Source: Niveispirillum sp048066115
GTDB lineage: Bacteria; Pseudomonadota; Alphaproteobacteria; Azospirillales; Azospirillaceae
DNA length: 64,000 nucleotides
Assembly (NCBI RefSeq): GCF_048066115.1
Contig: NZ_JBLTYX010000013.1
Coordinates: 119,659-183,658, forward strand
Direction of reading: 5' to 3'
Positions 9,310-17,303 of the stretch are shown one piece after another. How positions within the stretch are numbered: the first letter of the stretch is position 1; each line of letters starts with the position of its first letter. Below the pieces are notes generated by a model. That model was not told the DNA's origin, did no database searches, and worked only from the letters and a program-made list of their open reading frames with translations. Made by a program: the position numbers and the translations under genes.

Positions 9310-9510
9310 ATGCCCAAGTTGAAGAACCATTCGGGCGCCAAGAAGCGGTTTAAGTTCACCGCTTCGGGCAAGGTGAAGGCCCAGGCCGCCGGCAAGCGCC
9401 ACGGCATGAGCAAGCGCCCCCTGAAGATGAAGCGTAACGCGCGTGGCACGTTCGTTATGTTCAAGGCCGATGGCGAGAAGATCGCCGAGAATTTCCTGCG
9501 GGTTAAGTGA
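9310..9510 (+). CDS. rpmI: 50S ribosomal protein L35 (bL35)
   Basis: A 66-residue basic protein of the large ribosomal subunit. It starts MPKLKNHSGAKKRFKFTASG and contains GKRHGMSKRPLKMKRNARGT, the standard bL35 pattern. ATG 9310 is chosen because it gives the exact family N terminus, although the frame stays open further upstream. It is followed 12 bp later by rplT in the usual order. infC, often the first gene of this operon, is not adjacent. Confidence 0.97.
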   Translation: MPKLKNHSGAKKRFKFTASGKVKAQAAGKRHGMSKRPLKMKRNARGTFVMFKADGEKIAENFLRVK

Positions 9511-9522
9511 GAGGACTGACCT

Positions 9523-9885
9523 ATGGCACGCGTTAAGCGGGGCGTCACCACTCACGCCCGTCACAAGAAGATCCTGAAGCTCGCCAAGGGCTATCGCGGT
9601 CGCGGTTCCACCTGCTATCGTGTTGCGATCGAGAAGGTCGAGAAGGCGCTTCGTTACGCCTATCGCGATCGTCGCAACAAGAAGCGCGATTTCCGCGGCC
9701 TGTGGATTCAGCGTATCAACGCCGGTGCGCGTCTGCACGGGCTGAAGTACAGCACCCTGATCCACGGCCTGAAGCGCGCCGGTATCGAGCTGGACCGCAA
9801 GGTCCTGTCCGACATCGCCGCCCGCGAGCCGGAGAGCTTCAAGAGCCTGTGCGATCAGGCCCAGGCTGCTCTCAAGGCCGCCTGA
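9523..9885 (+). CDS. rplT: 50S ribosomal protein L20 (bL20)
   Basis: A 120-residue protein that binds 23S rRNA early in large-subunit assembly. It starts MARVKRGVTTHARHKKILKLAKGYRGR, and the central RDRRNKKRDFRGLWIQRINA block is diagnostic. The gene is 12 bp after rpmI with a GAGAGGAC ribosome site and is followed by a strong terminator. In many bacteria pheST follows closely; here a toxin-antitoxin pair intervenes. Confidence 0.98.
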   Translation: MARVKRGVTTHARHKKILKLAKGYRGRGSTCYRVAIEKVEKALRYAYRDRRNKKRDFRGLWIQRINAGARLHGLKYSTLIHGLKRAGIELDRKVLSDIAAREPESFKSLCDQAQAALKAA

Positions 9886-9920
9886 TTTCCGGTAACGGAT
9901 TTCAGAACGGTTGCAAGTTG

Positions 9921-9956
9921 AAGGGGGAGCAGGCCGGCAGGCCCGCTCCCCCTTTT
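9921..9956 (+). terminator. Intrinsic terminator after rplT
   Basis: The arms AAGGGGGAGC (9921-9930) and GCTCCCCCTT (9945-9954) are perfectly complementary and run into TTTT. It lies 35 bp after the rplT stop, so the ribosomal operon ends here and the downstream genes need their own promoters. Confidence 0.9.
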
Positions 9957-10012
9957 GCTTATGTGCATGCCGTCTGTGTTATTATCGCTACCGGCAACGC
10001 CCGGAGGACGCC

Positions 10013-10255
10013 ATGGGATCGCTGACCATCCGCAATCTTGACGATAGCCTGTTGCAGAGGCTGCGCGACCTCGCCCTGCGGTCTGGACGCACCGTTGAGG
10101 AAGAGGCGGCAGCCTTGCTGGCCGATGGCGTGCAAACCCAGGCAATGAATCGCGAGGAACTGTTCGCCCGCATGGATGCATTCCGAACCAGTCTGGCTGG
10201 TCGTATCCAGGTGCCTTCCGAGGAACTGCTTCGGCAGATGCGGGATGAACGATGA
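10013..10255 (+). CDS. FitA-like ribbon-helix-helix antitoxin
   Basis: An 80-residue protein beginning MGSLTIRNLDDSLLQRLRD, followed by SGRTVEEEAAALL. This is the ribbon-helix-helix pattern of FitA-type antitoxins (TIRNLDDxLxxxLRxRAxxxGRSxExE). The C-terminal half would wrap the toxin. A GGAGGA ribosome site precedes ATG 10013. Its stop overlaps the start of the PIN-domain toxin by 4 bp (ATGA), as usual for such pairs. By family knowledge the antitoxin neutralises the toxin and represses the operon. Confidence 0.85.
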   Translation: MGSLTIRNLDDSLLQRLRDLALRSGRTVEEEAAALLADGVQTQAMNREELFARMDAFRTSLAGRIQVPSEELLRQMRDER

Positions 10256-10704
10256 AGCTCGTCGTCGACGCCAGCGTCATTGCCAAGTGGATATTGCCGG
10301 AGCCGGGGTCCGACCTGGCGCTAGGCTTGCGTGGATATGATGTCATGGTTCCCGATCTTGCCTTTGCTGAAATCGCGAATTTGCTGGCCATGCGGGTGGT
10401 GCGCGGTGAAATGACCGCACCAGAAGCTGCCAACGCCCTAGACTTTGTCCTTGCCGCCAACCCCAAAGCGGTTTCCAGCCGCGATCTCGCCGCTGAGGCG
10501 CTCGCCATGGCCGGCGCTTTGAAACATCCCGCCTACGACCTTTTCTATGTCGCATTGGCCCGTGAACAAGGTACGCGACTAGTAACGGCGGACAAGAAGC
10601 TGGTCGCCAAGATCCGCGCACTCGACCCGCCACCGCCTTGGGCTGCCCTTGTGCTGCCGCTTGAAGAATTCCAACCGGGCGCTCCCGCCCCTGCCCTTGC
10701 CTGA
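10252..10704 (+). CDS. VapC-type PIN-domain toxin
   Basis: A 150-residue PIN-domain ribonuclease, probably the toxin partner of the preceding antitoxin. The acidic active-site residues expected for PIN domains are visible: Asp in VVDASVIAKW, Glu in PDLAFAEIANLL, Asp in HPAYDLFYVALA and Asp in LVTADKKL. A proline-rich tail (PPPPWAALVLPLEEF) follows. PIN toxins of this family cut tRNA or rRNA. The target here is unknown. The pair sits between rplT and pheS; pheS begins 12 bp after its stop, so pheS may be transcribed through it. Confidence 0.87.
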   Translation: MKLVVDASVIAKWILPEPGSDLALGLRGYDVMVPDLAFAEIANLLAMRVVRGEMTAPEAANALDFVLAANPKAVSSRDLAAEALAMAGALKHPAYDLFYVALAREQGTRLVTADKKLVAKIRALDPPPPWAALVLPLEEFQPGAPAPALA

Positions 10705-10715
10705 CCGGACTCATC

Positions 10716-11792
10716 ATGGACACGCTCGATAATCTGCAGGCCGAAACGCTGGCCACCATCGCGTCTGCCGCCGACAGTGCCGCCCTGGAAGAGGTGCGGG
10801 TTTCCGTGCTGGGCAAGAAGGGCTCCATCACCGCCCTGATGGGCGACATGCGCAGCCTGTCGCCGGACGAGCGCAAGGCCCGTGGTGCGGCACTGAACGC
10901 CGTGAAGACCGCCCTGGAAGGTGCCATCGAGGGCCGCCGCACGGAACTGAAGGCCATCGAGTTGGACCGCCGCCTGTCGGCGGAGCGCATCGACGTCACC
11001 CTGTCGGCGCGCCCCGAAACCCAGGGCCGCATCCACCCGATCAGCCAGACGGTGGACGAGATGGTGGCGATCTTCGCCGCCATGGGTTTCACGGTCGCCG
11101 AAGGTCCGGATATCGAGACAGACTTCAACAATTTCACCGCACTCAACATCCCGCCGGAGCATCCCGCCCGGCAGATGCACGACACGTTCTACCTGCCGCC
11201 CTCAGCGGAGGGCGCGGCGCGCGTGCTGCGCACCCACACCAGCCCGGTGCAGATCCGCACCATGCTGAAGGACAAGCCGCCGATCCGCATCATCGCGCCC
11301 GGCCGCACCTATCGTTCCGACTATGACCAGACCCACACGCCGGTCTTCCATCAGATCGAGGGGCTGGTGATCGGCGAGGATATCCATATGGGGCACCTGA
11401 AGGGCTGCATCCTGGAATTCTGCCGCGCCTTCTTCCAGATCGATGATCTGCCCATCCGGTTCCGCCCCAGCTTCTTCCCCTTCACCGAGCCGTCGGCCGA
11501 GGTGGATATCGGCTGCTCGCGCAAGGGCGGGGAACTGAAGCTGGGCAACCATGGCGACTGGCTGGAGATCATGGGGTCGGGCATGGTCCATCCCAAGGTG
11601 CTGGAGAATTGCGGCATCGACAGCACCAAGTATCAGGGCTTCGCCTTCGGCATGGGGATCGAGCGCGTGGCGATGCTGAAATATGGCATCCCCGACCTGC
11701 GCTCCTTCTTCGACGCCGACCTGCGTTGGCTGCGCCATTACGGCTTCGTGCCGCTGGACCAGCCGAATCTGGCCCAGGGCCTGTCGCGGTAA
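10716..11792 (+). CDS. pheS: Phenylalanyl-tRNA synthetase alpha subunit
   Basis: The 358-residue catalytic subunit of the alpha2-beta2 synthetase. The N-terminal coiled coil includes VSVLGKKGSITALM. The class II core shows HPISQTVDEMVAIFAAMGF, DFNNFTALNIPPEHPARQMHDTFYL, the motif-2 region FHQIEGLVIGEDI, and motif 3 GMGIERVAMLKYGIPDLR. The length is typical. Unusually, pheT does not follow directly: about 2.5 kb with a second toxin-antitoxin pair and two further genes lies between them. Confidence 0.98.
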   Translation: MDTLDNLQAETLATIASAADSAALEEVRVSVLGKKGSITALMGDMRSLSPDERKARGAALNAVKTALEGAIEGRRTELKAIELDRRLSAERIDVTLSARPETQGRIHPISQTVDEMVAIFAAMGFTVAEGPDIETDFNNFTALNIPPEHPARQMHDTFYLPPSAEGAARVLRTHTSPVQIRTMLKDKPPIRIIAPGRTYRSDYDQTHTPVFHQIEGLVIGEDIHMGHLKGCILEFCRAFFQIDDLPIRFRPSFFPFTEPSAEVDIGCSRKGGELKLGNHGDWLEIMGSGMVHPKVLENCGIDSTKYQGFAFGMGIERVAMLKYGIPDLRSFFDADLRWLRHYGFVPLDQPNLAQGLSR

Positions 11793-11816
11793 GCACTTGC
11801 CAAGCTGGCGGATCAC

Positions 11817-11848
11817 CATCAATGTAGTGACATTCACTACTATTGATG
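11817..11848. promoter_or_regulatory. Extended palindromic operator upstream of second toxin-antitoxin pair
   Basis: An inner perfect inverted repeat GTAGTGA-CAT-TCACTAC (11824-11840) is flanked by a second pair of arms, CATCAAT (11817-11823) and ATTGATG (11842-11848), offset by one base. The site ends 14 bp before the antitoxin start codon. Phd/YefM-type antitoxins repress their own operons through such palindromes, so this is very probably the autoregulatory operator. Confidence 0.75.
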
Positions 11849-11861
11849 GGCTGGTGCCAGC

Positions 11862-12128
11862 ATGGCTACGGACATGCCCCGGAAAGAGGAACGCGCCGTC
11901 ACGGCGGCGGAAGCCAACCGCCGGTTCTCGCATATCCTGCGTGATGTGCGACAGGATGGTGCCCGGTTCTTGGTGACGGCCCATGGCGCCCCCGTCGCCC
12001 GCATCGTTCCCACCAATGGTGAGGATGATGGGGCGGCGGAGCGTGCCAAGGCGGCACTGTTGCGCCGACTGGAACAGCAGCCCGTCGTGGTGGGCGATCC
12101 CTGGACGCGCGACGAGCTTTACGACTGA
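11862..12128 (+). CDS. Phd/YefM-family antitoxin
   Basis: An 88-residue protein with the Phd/YefM fold signature: VTAAEANRRFSHILRDVRQDG, then FLVTAHGAPVARIVP. The C-terminal half (about 60-88) is charged and ends DPWTRDELYD, typical of the toxin-binding tail. It is 2 bp from the downstream PIN toxin. ATG 11862 is used; an in-frame ATG at 11874 is an alternative. A strong palindrome immediately upstream suggests autorepression. Confidence 0.87.
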   Translation: MATDMPRKEERAVTAAEANRRFSHILRDVRQDGARFLVTAHGAPVARIVPTNGEDDGAAERAKAALLRRLEQQPVVVGDPWTRDELYD

Positions 12129-12130
12129 TC

Positions 12131-12586
12131 ATGCGTGTCGCCATCGACACCAATATCCTGGTCTATGCGGAGGGCTTCGCGGACAGCGAGGCCGACCAGC
12201 ACAAACCCGCCCTGGCGCGCCGTGCCCTGGCTGCGTTGCCGGCAGGCGCCATCACCATTCCGGTGCAGTGCCTGGGCGAACTGTTCCGGGTGTTGGTATC
12301 GAAGAAACGCCTGAGCGCCACCGATGCACGCGACAGGGTTCCGCAATATCGGGACCTGGGCCGCGCCGCCCCAACCAGCGACGTGGTGCTGGTCCGGGCC
12401 ACCGATCTGGTCGTCGATCATCAATTGCAGTTTTGGGACGCCATTATCCTGGCGGCGGCTTCTGAGCATGGATGCAGGATGCTGCTGTCGGAGGATTACC
12501 AGGATGGCTTCACCTGGGGTGGCGTCACGGTGGTGAACCCCTTCGCCGTTACTCTCCATCCTTTGCTCACTGGCCTTTCCGGTTGA
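12131..12586 (+). CDS. VapC-type PIN-domain toxin
   Basis: A 151-residue PIN-domain ribonuclease toxin: VAIDTNILVYAEGF (first Asp), PVQCLGELFRVLV (Glu), FWDAIILAAASEHGCRMLLSEDYQDG (further acids), and the closing VVNPF typical of VapC proteins. It directly follows its probable Phd-like antitoxin. It is not closely similar by eye to the PIN toxin at 10252, and the two antitoxins belong to different families. The modules therefore seem to be independent acquisitions rather than a duplication. Confidence 0.87.
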   Translation: MRVAIDTNILVYAEGFADSEADQHKPALARRALAALPAGAITIPVQCLGELFRVLVSKKRLSATDARDRVPQYRDLGRAAPTSDVVLVRATDLVVDHQLQFWDAIILAAASEHGCRMLLSEDYQDGFTWGGVTVVNPFAVTLHPLLTGLSG

Positions 12587-12673
12587 TCGCCAGTCCATTC
12601 CGCGCCTTCGCGCTTGCGAAATGATAAAAATGGCATAACATTTAACTTATTCAACCAAGAGGGCGATCAAGTC

Positions 12674-13051
12674 ATGCTGCCGGCCGTTCTGTCCGCCAAT
12701 CCGCTGTTCGCGCCCTTCTTCGCCGATCCGGCGCAGCTGATGATGACCGCCACCATGACGGCGTTCGAGGAGCTGCTGGGCAAGGGCGTGCTGGGCGCGC
12801 CCGTCACGGTCGGTGATGTCACCATCATCCCCGTCACCATCACCACCTTCGGCGTGGGCAGCGGCGGCGGATCGCTGTTCGGGGAACCGGTGGGCGGCGG
12901 CGGGGGTGGCGGCATCATCCCGGTCGCCCTGATCATCATCACGCCCGAGGGTGCCCGGATCGAGCAGTTGCCAAGGGAAACCACGGCCGCCGCCCTGGAG
13001 AAGCTGACCGACATGGCCAAGGAGATGGGGGGCCGGCGGCAGGCACGCTGA
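12674..13051 (+). CDS. GerW/YtfJ-like glycine-rich protein
   Basis: A 125-residue protein. Its core reads VGDVTIIPVTITTFGVGSGGG, then a run of glycines and IIPVALIIITPEGARI. This pattern (beta strand with IIPV, glycine-rich loop, second strand) resembles the GerW/YtfJ family first named from Bacillus spores but present in non-sporulating bacteria. ATG 12674 is used, with GAGGG about 11 nt upstream; an in-frame TTG at 12614 is possible. The role in proteobacteria is unknown. It is located inside the split pheS-pheT interval. Confidence 0.65.
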   Translation: MLPAVLSANPLFAPFFADPAQLMMTATMTAFEELLGKGVLGAPVTVGDVTIIPVTITTFGVGSGGGSLFGEPVGGGGGGGIIPVALIIITPEGARIEQLPRETTAAALEKLTDMAKEMGGRRQAR

Positions 13052-13125
13052 GTGGACCTTGCCAGACGCACCGTGCGGCTGCATTCTGCCGCGGGGCAGG
13101 AGACGGGTGCGATCGGGAGAGGGTG

Positions 13126-14130
13126 ATGGCGGGCAGCCTGGACGAGTATCACGGCGTCGATGCCGTGCGGTTCCAAACGGAAATCCAGCCCCGCTACCGG
13201 CCGGCCGTGCTGCGTGCTGTCGTCGCCCATTGGCCGGTGGTGCGCGAGGGGCGTACCTCCCCCCAGGCGCTGGCCCATTACCTGAAAAGCTTCGATCGCG
13301 GTGAGGGGGCGGAAAGCATGATCGGCCCGCCCGCCATCAAGGGGCGCTTCTTCTATCGCGACGATATGCGCGGCTTCAATTTCGACCGGCACCAGGAGAC
13401 GCTGACGGTGGCCATTGACCGGCTGTTGGCCCATCTGGACCATCCCGACCCGCCCGTATTCTATACGGGGTCGGTGCCCACCGATGTGAACCTGCCGGAT
13501 TTCGGGCGGGACAATGTTCTGGACCTGATTACCAGGTCGACGGGTGCCCGCATCTGGCTGGGCAATTCCGCCGTGGTTTCGACCCATTACGACCAGTCGG
13601 ACAATATCGCCTGTGTCGTCGCCGGCCAGCGCCGCTTCACCCTGTTTCCGCCGGAACAGCTGCCCAACCTCTATGTCGGGCCGCTGGATTACACGATGGC
13701 GGGGCAGCCGACCAGCATGGTCGACCTGGCCAATCCGGATTTCACCCGCTATCCCCGCTTCCGCCAGGCGCTGGACACCGCGTTGGTCGCCGATCTGGGG
13801 CCGGGGGATGCGATCTATATCCCCAGCATGTGGTGGCACAATGTCGTGTCCACCGGCCCGTTCAATGCGCTGGTGAATTACTGGTGGACCGATGTCAAGC
13901 CCTGGGCCGGATCACCCTTCCAGGCGCTGGTCCATGCCATCATGGCCATCGGGGAGATGCCGCCGGAACGCCAGGAGGTGTGGCGTGGGGTGTTCGACCA
14001 TTATGTCTTCCGCCGCAATGGCGACCCGATGGCCCATATGGCGCCGGAGCACCGGTCGATCACCGGGCCGCTGACCCCCCGGCTGGCCCAGTATATCCGC
14101 GAATGGTTGATGCGCGCCCTGGGTGGCTGA
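13126..14130 (+). CDS. Cupin-8/JmjC-like Fe(II)/2-oxoglutarate oxygenase
   Basis: A 334-residue protein of the cupin-like (JmjC-related) family. The metal-binding HxD is in VVSTHYDQSDNIACVV, with the distal His region in IYIPSMWWHNVVSTG. The stretch GQRRFTLFPPEQLPNLYVGPLD and the substrate-loop region FYTGSVPTDVNLP match bacterial cupin_8 proteins (FIH-like hydroxylases). The N terminus has ARFxxEIxPRxRPAVLR-type sequence typical of the group. ATG 13126 follows GGGAGAGGG. Related enzymes hydroxylate amino acids or proteins; the substrate here is unknown. It lies 180 bp before pheT. Confidence 0.85.
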   Translation: MAGSLDEYHGVDAVRFQTEIQPRYRPAVLRAVVAHWPVVREGRTSPQALAHYLKSFDRGEGAESMIGPPAIKGRFFYRDDMRGFNFDRHQETLTVAIDRLLAHLDHPDPPVFYTGSVPTDVNLPDFGRDNVLDLITRSTGARIWLGNSAVVSTHYDQSDNIACVVAGQRRFTLFPPEQLPNLYVGPLDYTMAGQPTSMVDLANPDFTRYPRFRQALDTALVADLGPGDAIYIPSMWWHNVVSTGPFNALVNYWWTDVKPWAGSPFQALVHAIMAIGEMPPERQEVWRGVFDHYVFRRNGDPMAHMAPEHRSITGPLTPRLAQYIREWLMRALGG

Positions 14131-14310
14131 TCCCGCGCGGCCCCGGGCCCATCCCTGCGGCAATGGCGGATCAGGGTTGCCGGGGCCGTCATGGCGTCAG
14201 GTCGGCCTTACCTGCGGCCCTTGGCCCGTGTTACACCCCTTTGCGATATCACCCCCACTGTCCGCCGGTTCCCCGGTGGACAGGGATGTTTGCCATCAGG
14301 ACCATCTCCC

Positions 14311-16704
14311 ATGAAGTTCACCCTTTCCTGGCTGAAGACCCATCTCGACACCGATGCCACGCTGGACCGGATCACCGATACGCTGACGGCCTTGGGGCTG
14401 GAGGTCGAGGGGGTCGAGGACCGTGGGGCGGCCTTGGCCGCCTTCCGCATCGCCCATGTCGTGTCGGCGGAGAAGCATCCCAATGCCGACAAGCTGCGCC
14501 TGTGCATGGTCGATACCGGGGCGGGGGAGCCGGTGCAGGTGGTGTGTGGCGCGCCCAACGCGCGCGCCGGCATCAAGGTGGTGTTCGCCTCTCCAGGTAC
14601 GGTGATCCCGGTATCGGGCGACACGCTGTCCATCGGCACCATCCGCGGGGTGGAAAGCTGCGGCATGATGTGCTCCGAACGGGAACTGCTGCTGTCGGAC
14701 GAACATAACGGCATCATCGAGTTGCCCGACGACGCGCCGCTGGGCGGCAGCTTCGCCGACTGGCGTGGCCTGTCCGACCCGGTGATCGAGATCGCGCTGA
14801 CGCCCGACCGTGTCGATTGCGCCGGTGTGCGCGGCGTGGCGCGTGATCTGGCGGCTGCCGGCCTGGGCACGCTGAAGCCGCTGGCCGTGACGCCGGTGGC
14901 GCCCGCCTTCGACAATCCGTTGAAGGTCGATCTTTCCCATCCCGGCTGCCCGCAGATCGCCTTCCGCGTCATCCGTGGCGTGAAGAACGGCCCCAGCCCG
15001 AAATGGCTGGCCGATCGGCTGCTGGCCGTGGGGCTGCGCCCGATCAGCGCCCTGGTCGACGTCACCAATTATTTCAGCCTGGACCTGTGCCGGCCGCTGC
15101 ATGTGTTCGACGCCGCCAAGCTGACCGGCGGCATCACCTTGAAGCCGACGGCAGAGGGCGACACGCTGCTGGCCCTGAACGGCAAGGAATATTCCACGCC
15201 GGCCGGCCTGATCGGCATCTATGACGATGCGCACATGATCTCAATGGCCGGTGTCATGGGCGGAGAGACGACGGGCGTCACGGCAGACACCACGGACGTG
15301 GTGCTGGAAGTCGCGACGTTCGAGCCGGTGCGCATCGCCGAGGCCGGCCGCGCGCTCCAGCTGGACAGCGATGCCCGCTACCGGTTCGAACGCGGGGTGG
15401 ACCCGGCCAACATCGCCGAGAAGGTGGAATTGGCCACCGCGTTGATCCTGGAGCTGTGCGGCGGCAGTGCCGGTGGCATTAGCCTGTCGGGTGCGGAGCC
15501 CGCCTGGCAGCGCAGCCTGACCCTGCGCCCGGCCCGCGTTGCCCATCTGGGTGGTGTGGATGTGGCGGTGGATGAGCAGGTGCGCATCCTGACCGTCCTG
15601 GGCTTCGATGTGACCCGTCGCGATGATGGGGTGCTGGCGGCCGACGTGCCGTCCTGGCGTCGCGACGTGGAGGGTGAGGCCGATCTGGTGGAGGAGGTGC
15701 TGCGCGTCAACGGGTTCGACAAGATCCCGGCCACGCCGCTGCCGCGCGAGGTGGGCACGCCCGCCCCGGCCCTGACCGCCGAACAGCGCCGCCGTTCGAA
15801 TGCCCGGCGTGCCGCCGCCGACCGTGGGCTGCTGGAGGCCGTCACCTGGTCCTTCGTGGACCCGAAGGTCGCCGCCCTGTTCGATGGCGACAAGGACGAG
15901 TTGCGTCTGCTGAACCCGATCAGCGCCGATCTGGCGGTGATGCGGCCCAGCCTGCTGGGCACCCTGGTGCCGGCCGCCGGCCGCAATGCCGCCAAGGGCT
16001 TCCAGGATATCGGCCTGTTCGAGGTCGGCCCCGCCTTCCGCGACGGGTCGGAGAAGGGCCAGGATCTGGTGGTGGCCGGCGTGCGTGCCGGCGCTGCCGT
16101 GCCGCGCAACTGGGCCAAGGGCGAGCGTCCGGTGGATGCGTTCGACGCCAAGGGCGATGCGCTGGCCATTCTGGAAGCCGCCGGTGCGCCGACCGCCAAC
16201 CTGCAGGTCACCCGCGATGCGCCGCGCTGGTACCATCCGGGCCGCTCCGGGAGCTTGCGCCTGGGCCCGACGGTACTGGGCCGCTTCGGTGAGCTGCACC
16301 CGGCCCTGTTGGAGGCGCTGGATGTGTCCGGCCCGGTGGTGGCGTTCGAACTGTTCCTGGATGTGGTGCCGGCGCCCAAGAAGAAGGGCGGCACGGCCAA
16401 GCCGCTGCTGGCCCTGTCGCCGTTCCAGCCCGTGGATCGCGACTTCGCCTTCCTGGTGGCCAGCGACACGGACAGCGACAAGCTGGTGAAGGCCGCCAAG
16501 GGTGCGGACAAGGCCCTGATCAGCGATGTCAGCCTGTTCGATGTATATGAGGGCAAGGGCGTGGAGCCCGGCTTCAAGTCCATTGCCCTGTCGGTGACGC
16601 TGCAGCCGGTCGACAAGACCCTGACAGATGTGGAGATCGAAGCCGTGGCGGCCAAGGTCGTGGCCGCGGTGAGCAAGGCGACGGGGGCTTCCCTGCGCGG
16701 GTAA
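14311..16704 (+). CDS. pheT: Phenylalanyl-tRNA synthetase beta subunit
   Basis: A 797-residue protein with the standard domain order: MKFTLSWLKTHL start, tRNA-binding (EMAP-like) domain at about 40-150 with HPNADKLRLCMVD and SCGMMCSE, and a B3/B4 editing domain with RPISALVDVTNYF. A B5 domain follows, then the catalytic-like core and the C-terminal FDX-ACB anticodon-binding domain (LSPFQPVDRDFAFLV). The length is normal. ATG 14311 gives the family N terminus. The gene is separated from pheS by four inserted genes, and a hairpin repeat and a terminator follow. Confidence 0.98.
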   Translation: MKFTLSWLKTHLDTDATLDRITDTLTALGLEVEGVEDRGAALAAFRIAHVVSAEKHPNADKLRLCMVDTGAGEPVQVVCGAPNARAGIKVVFASPGTVIPVSGDTLSIGTIRGVESCGMMCSERELLLSDEHNGIIELPDDAPLGGSFADWRGLSDPVIEIALTPDRVDCAGVRGVARDLAAAGLGTLKPLAVTPVAPAFDNPLKVDLSHPGCPQIAFRVIRGVKNGPSPKWLADRLLAVGLRPISALVDVTNYFSLDLCRPLHVFDAAKLTGGITLKPTAEGDTLLALNGKEYSTPAGLIGIYDDAHMISMAGVMGGETTGVTADTTDVVLEVATFEPVRIAEAGRALQLDSDARYRFERGVDPANIAEKVELATALILELCGGSAGGISLSGAEPAWQRSLTLRPARVAHLGGVDVAVDEQVRILTVLGFDVTRRDDGVLAADVPSWRRDVEGEADLVEEVLRVNGFDKIPATPLPREVGTPAPALTAEQRRRSNARRAAADRGLLEAVTWSFVDPKVAALFDGDKDELRLLNPISADLAVMRPSLLGTLVPAAGRNAAKGFQDIGLFEVGPAFRDGSEKGQDLVVAGVRAGAAVPRNWAKGERPVDAFDAKGDALAILEAAGAPTANLQVTRDAPRWYHPGRSGSLRLGPTVLGRFGELHPALLEALDVSGPVVAFELFLDVVPAPKKKGGTAKPLLALSPFQPVDRDFAFLVASDTDSDKLVKAAKGADKALISDVSLFDVYEGKGVEPGFKSIALSVTLQPVDKTLTDVEIEAVAAKVVAAVSKATGASLRG

Positions 16705-16802
16705 AGCGGTTTCCGGTTCGCCGAAATCGCTTCGGCGGCGACCGCCGCCGCGCGCCTCGTCGCGCGTAAGCCAAGACACGGATGCGGCGCCGGCGCTTGA
16801 GG
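16705..16802 (-). repeat. Four-hairpin intergenic repeat, copy 3 (reverse orientation)
   Basis: It starts directly at the pheT stop codon. Read on the plus strand it has a terminal hairpin with arms AGCGGTTTC/GAAATCGCT, then GGCGGC-GACC-GCCGCC, then GCGCG-CCTCGT-CGCGC, the linker GTAAGCCAAG, a degraded GGAT-loop hairpin and GGCGCCGGCGCTTGAGG. Orientation is opposite to copies 1 and 2. The end merges into another perfect hairpin with arms TTGAGGAAC (16798-16806) and GTTCCTCAA (16814-16822). Confidence 0.8.
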
Positions 16803-16836
16803 AACACGAAACGTTCCTCAACTTTGGTCGATACGA

Positions 16837-16867
16837 GGGGCGTCACCCATGGTGGTGCCCCTTTTTT
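16837..16867 (+). terminator. Intrinsic terminator after pheT
   Basis: The arms GGGGCGTCACC and GGTGGTGCCCC pair fully if two G-T pairs are allowed, around a CATG loop. They run into TTTTTT. It lies 130 bp after pheT, beyond the repeat. Confidence 0.85.
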
Positions 16868-17303
16868 CATGCCTATTATGATGTGTCCGCATGTCAAACA
16901 GAGCGGCTTACGCAGACGACATGCTTACGTGACGTTCACGTAAGGTGGGCGAAAATGCCGACGACGATCTTAAATTTTCATGACTGCATTTGCCAGGATC
17001 GGGAAAATTCTTGACCGTCGATGGATTCAACCGTGACAATCAACTTATATCACTTCAGATCGCCTAATAATTAATCACGATATCTAAAAAGCCATTCAAA
17101 TATACAGTCTGAAAGAGCAAGGACAGGACAGGGAGAGAAGCGTCACGGACTTGTCACATCCCTTGGAAAACACAGGAAAAGCGCCATGTCCCACAGGTGG
17201 CCCCTTGGCTTGACTGTCGAAAGACCGGTAGAGTGCAAGAAAAAGATAAAGGCACCCCAAGCCTGTTCAGGGTGGGTGACCAAAGAAAATTGTGGGAGGG
17301 AAC
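16868..17303. other. Gene-free AT-richer region upstream of the chemotaxis receptor
   Basis: About 430 bp with no plausible gene. It contains a perfect inverted repeat near its start (16924-16944) and an AT-rich stretch at about 17030-17110. A clear promoter for the downstream receptor was not found by eye. Confidence 0.6.
16924..16944. promoter_or_regulatory. Perfect inverted repeat, possible operator
   Basis: The arms CTTACGTGA (16924-16932) and TCACGTAAG (16936-16944) are perfect complements around CGT. The spacing and the TGA-N3-TCA centre resemble transcription-factor operators. It sits 360 bp upstream of the chemotaxis receptor and downstream of the pheT terminator. The regulator is unknown. 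Confidence 0.5.

Noticed and set aside
10013..13051. Genomic island or prophage between rplT and pheT
   Set aside because: Apart from the toxin modules there is no integrase, direct repeat or base-composition shift, and the other genes look chromosomal.
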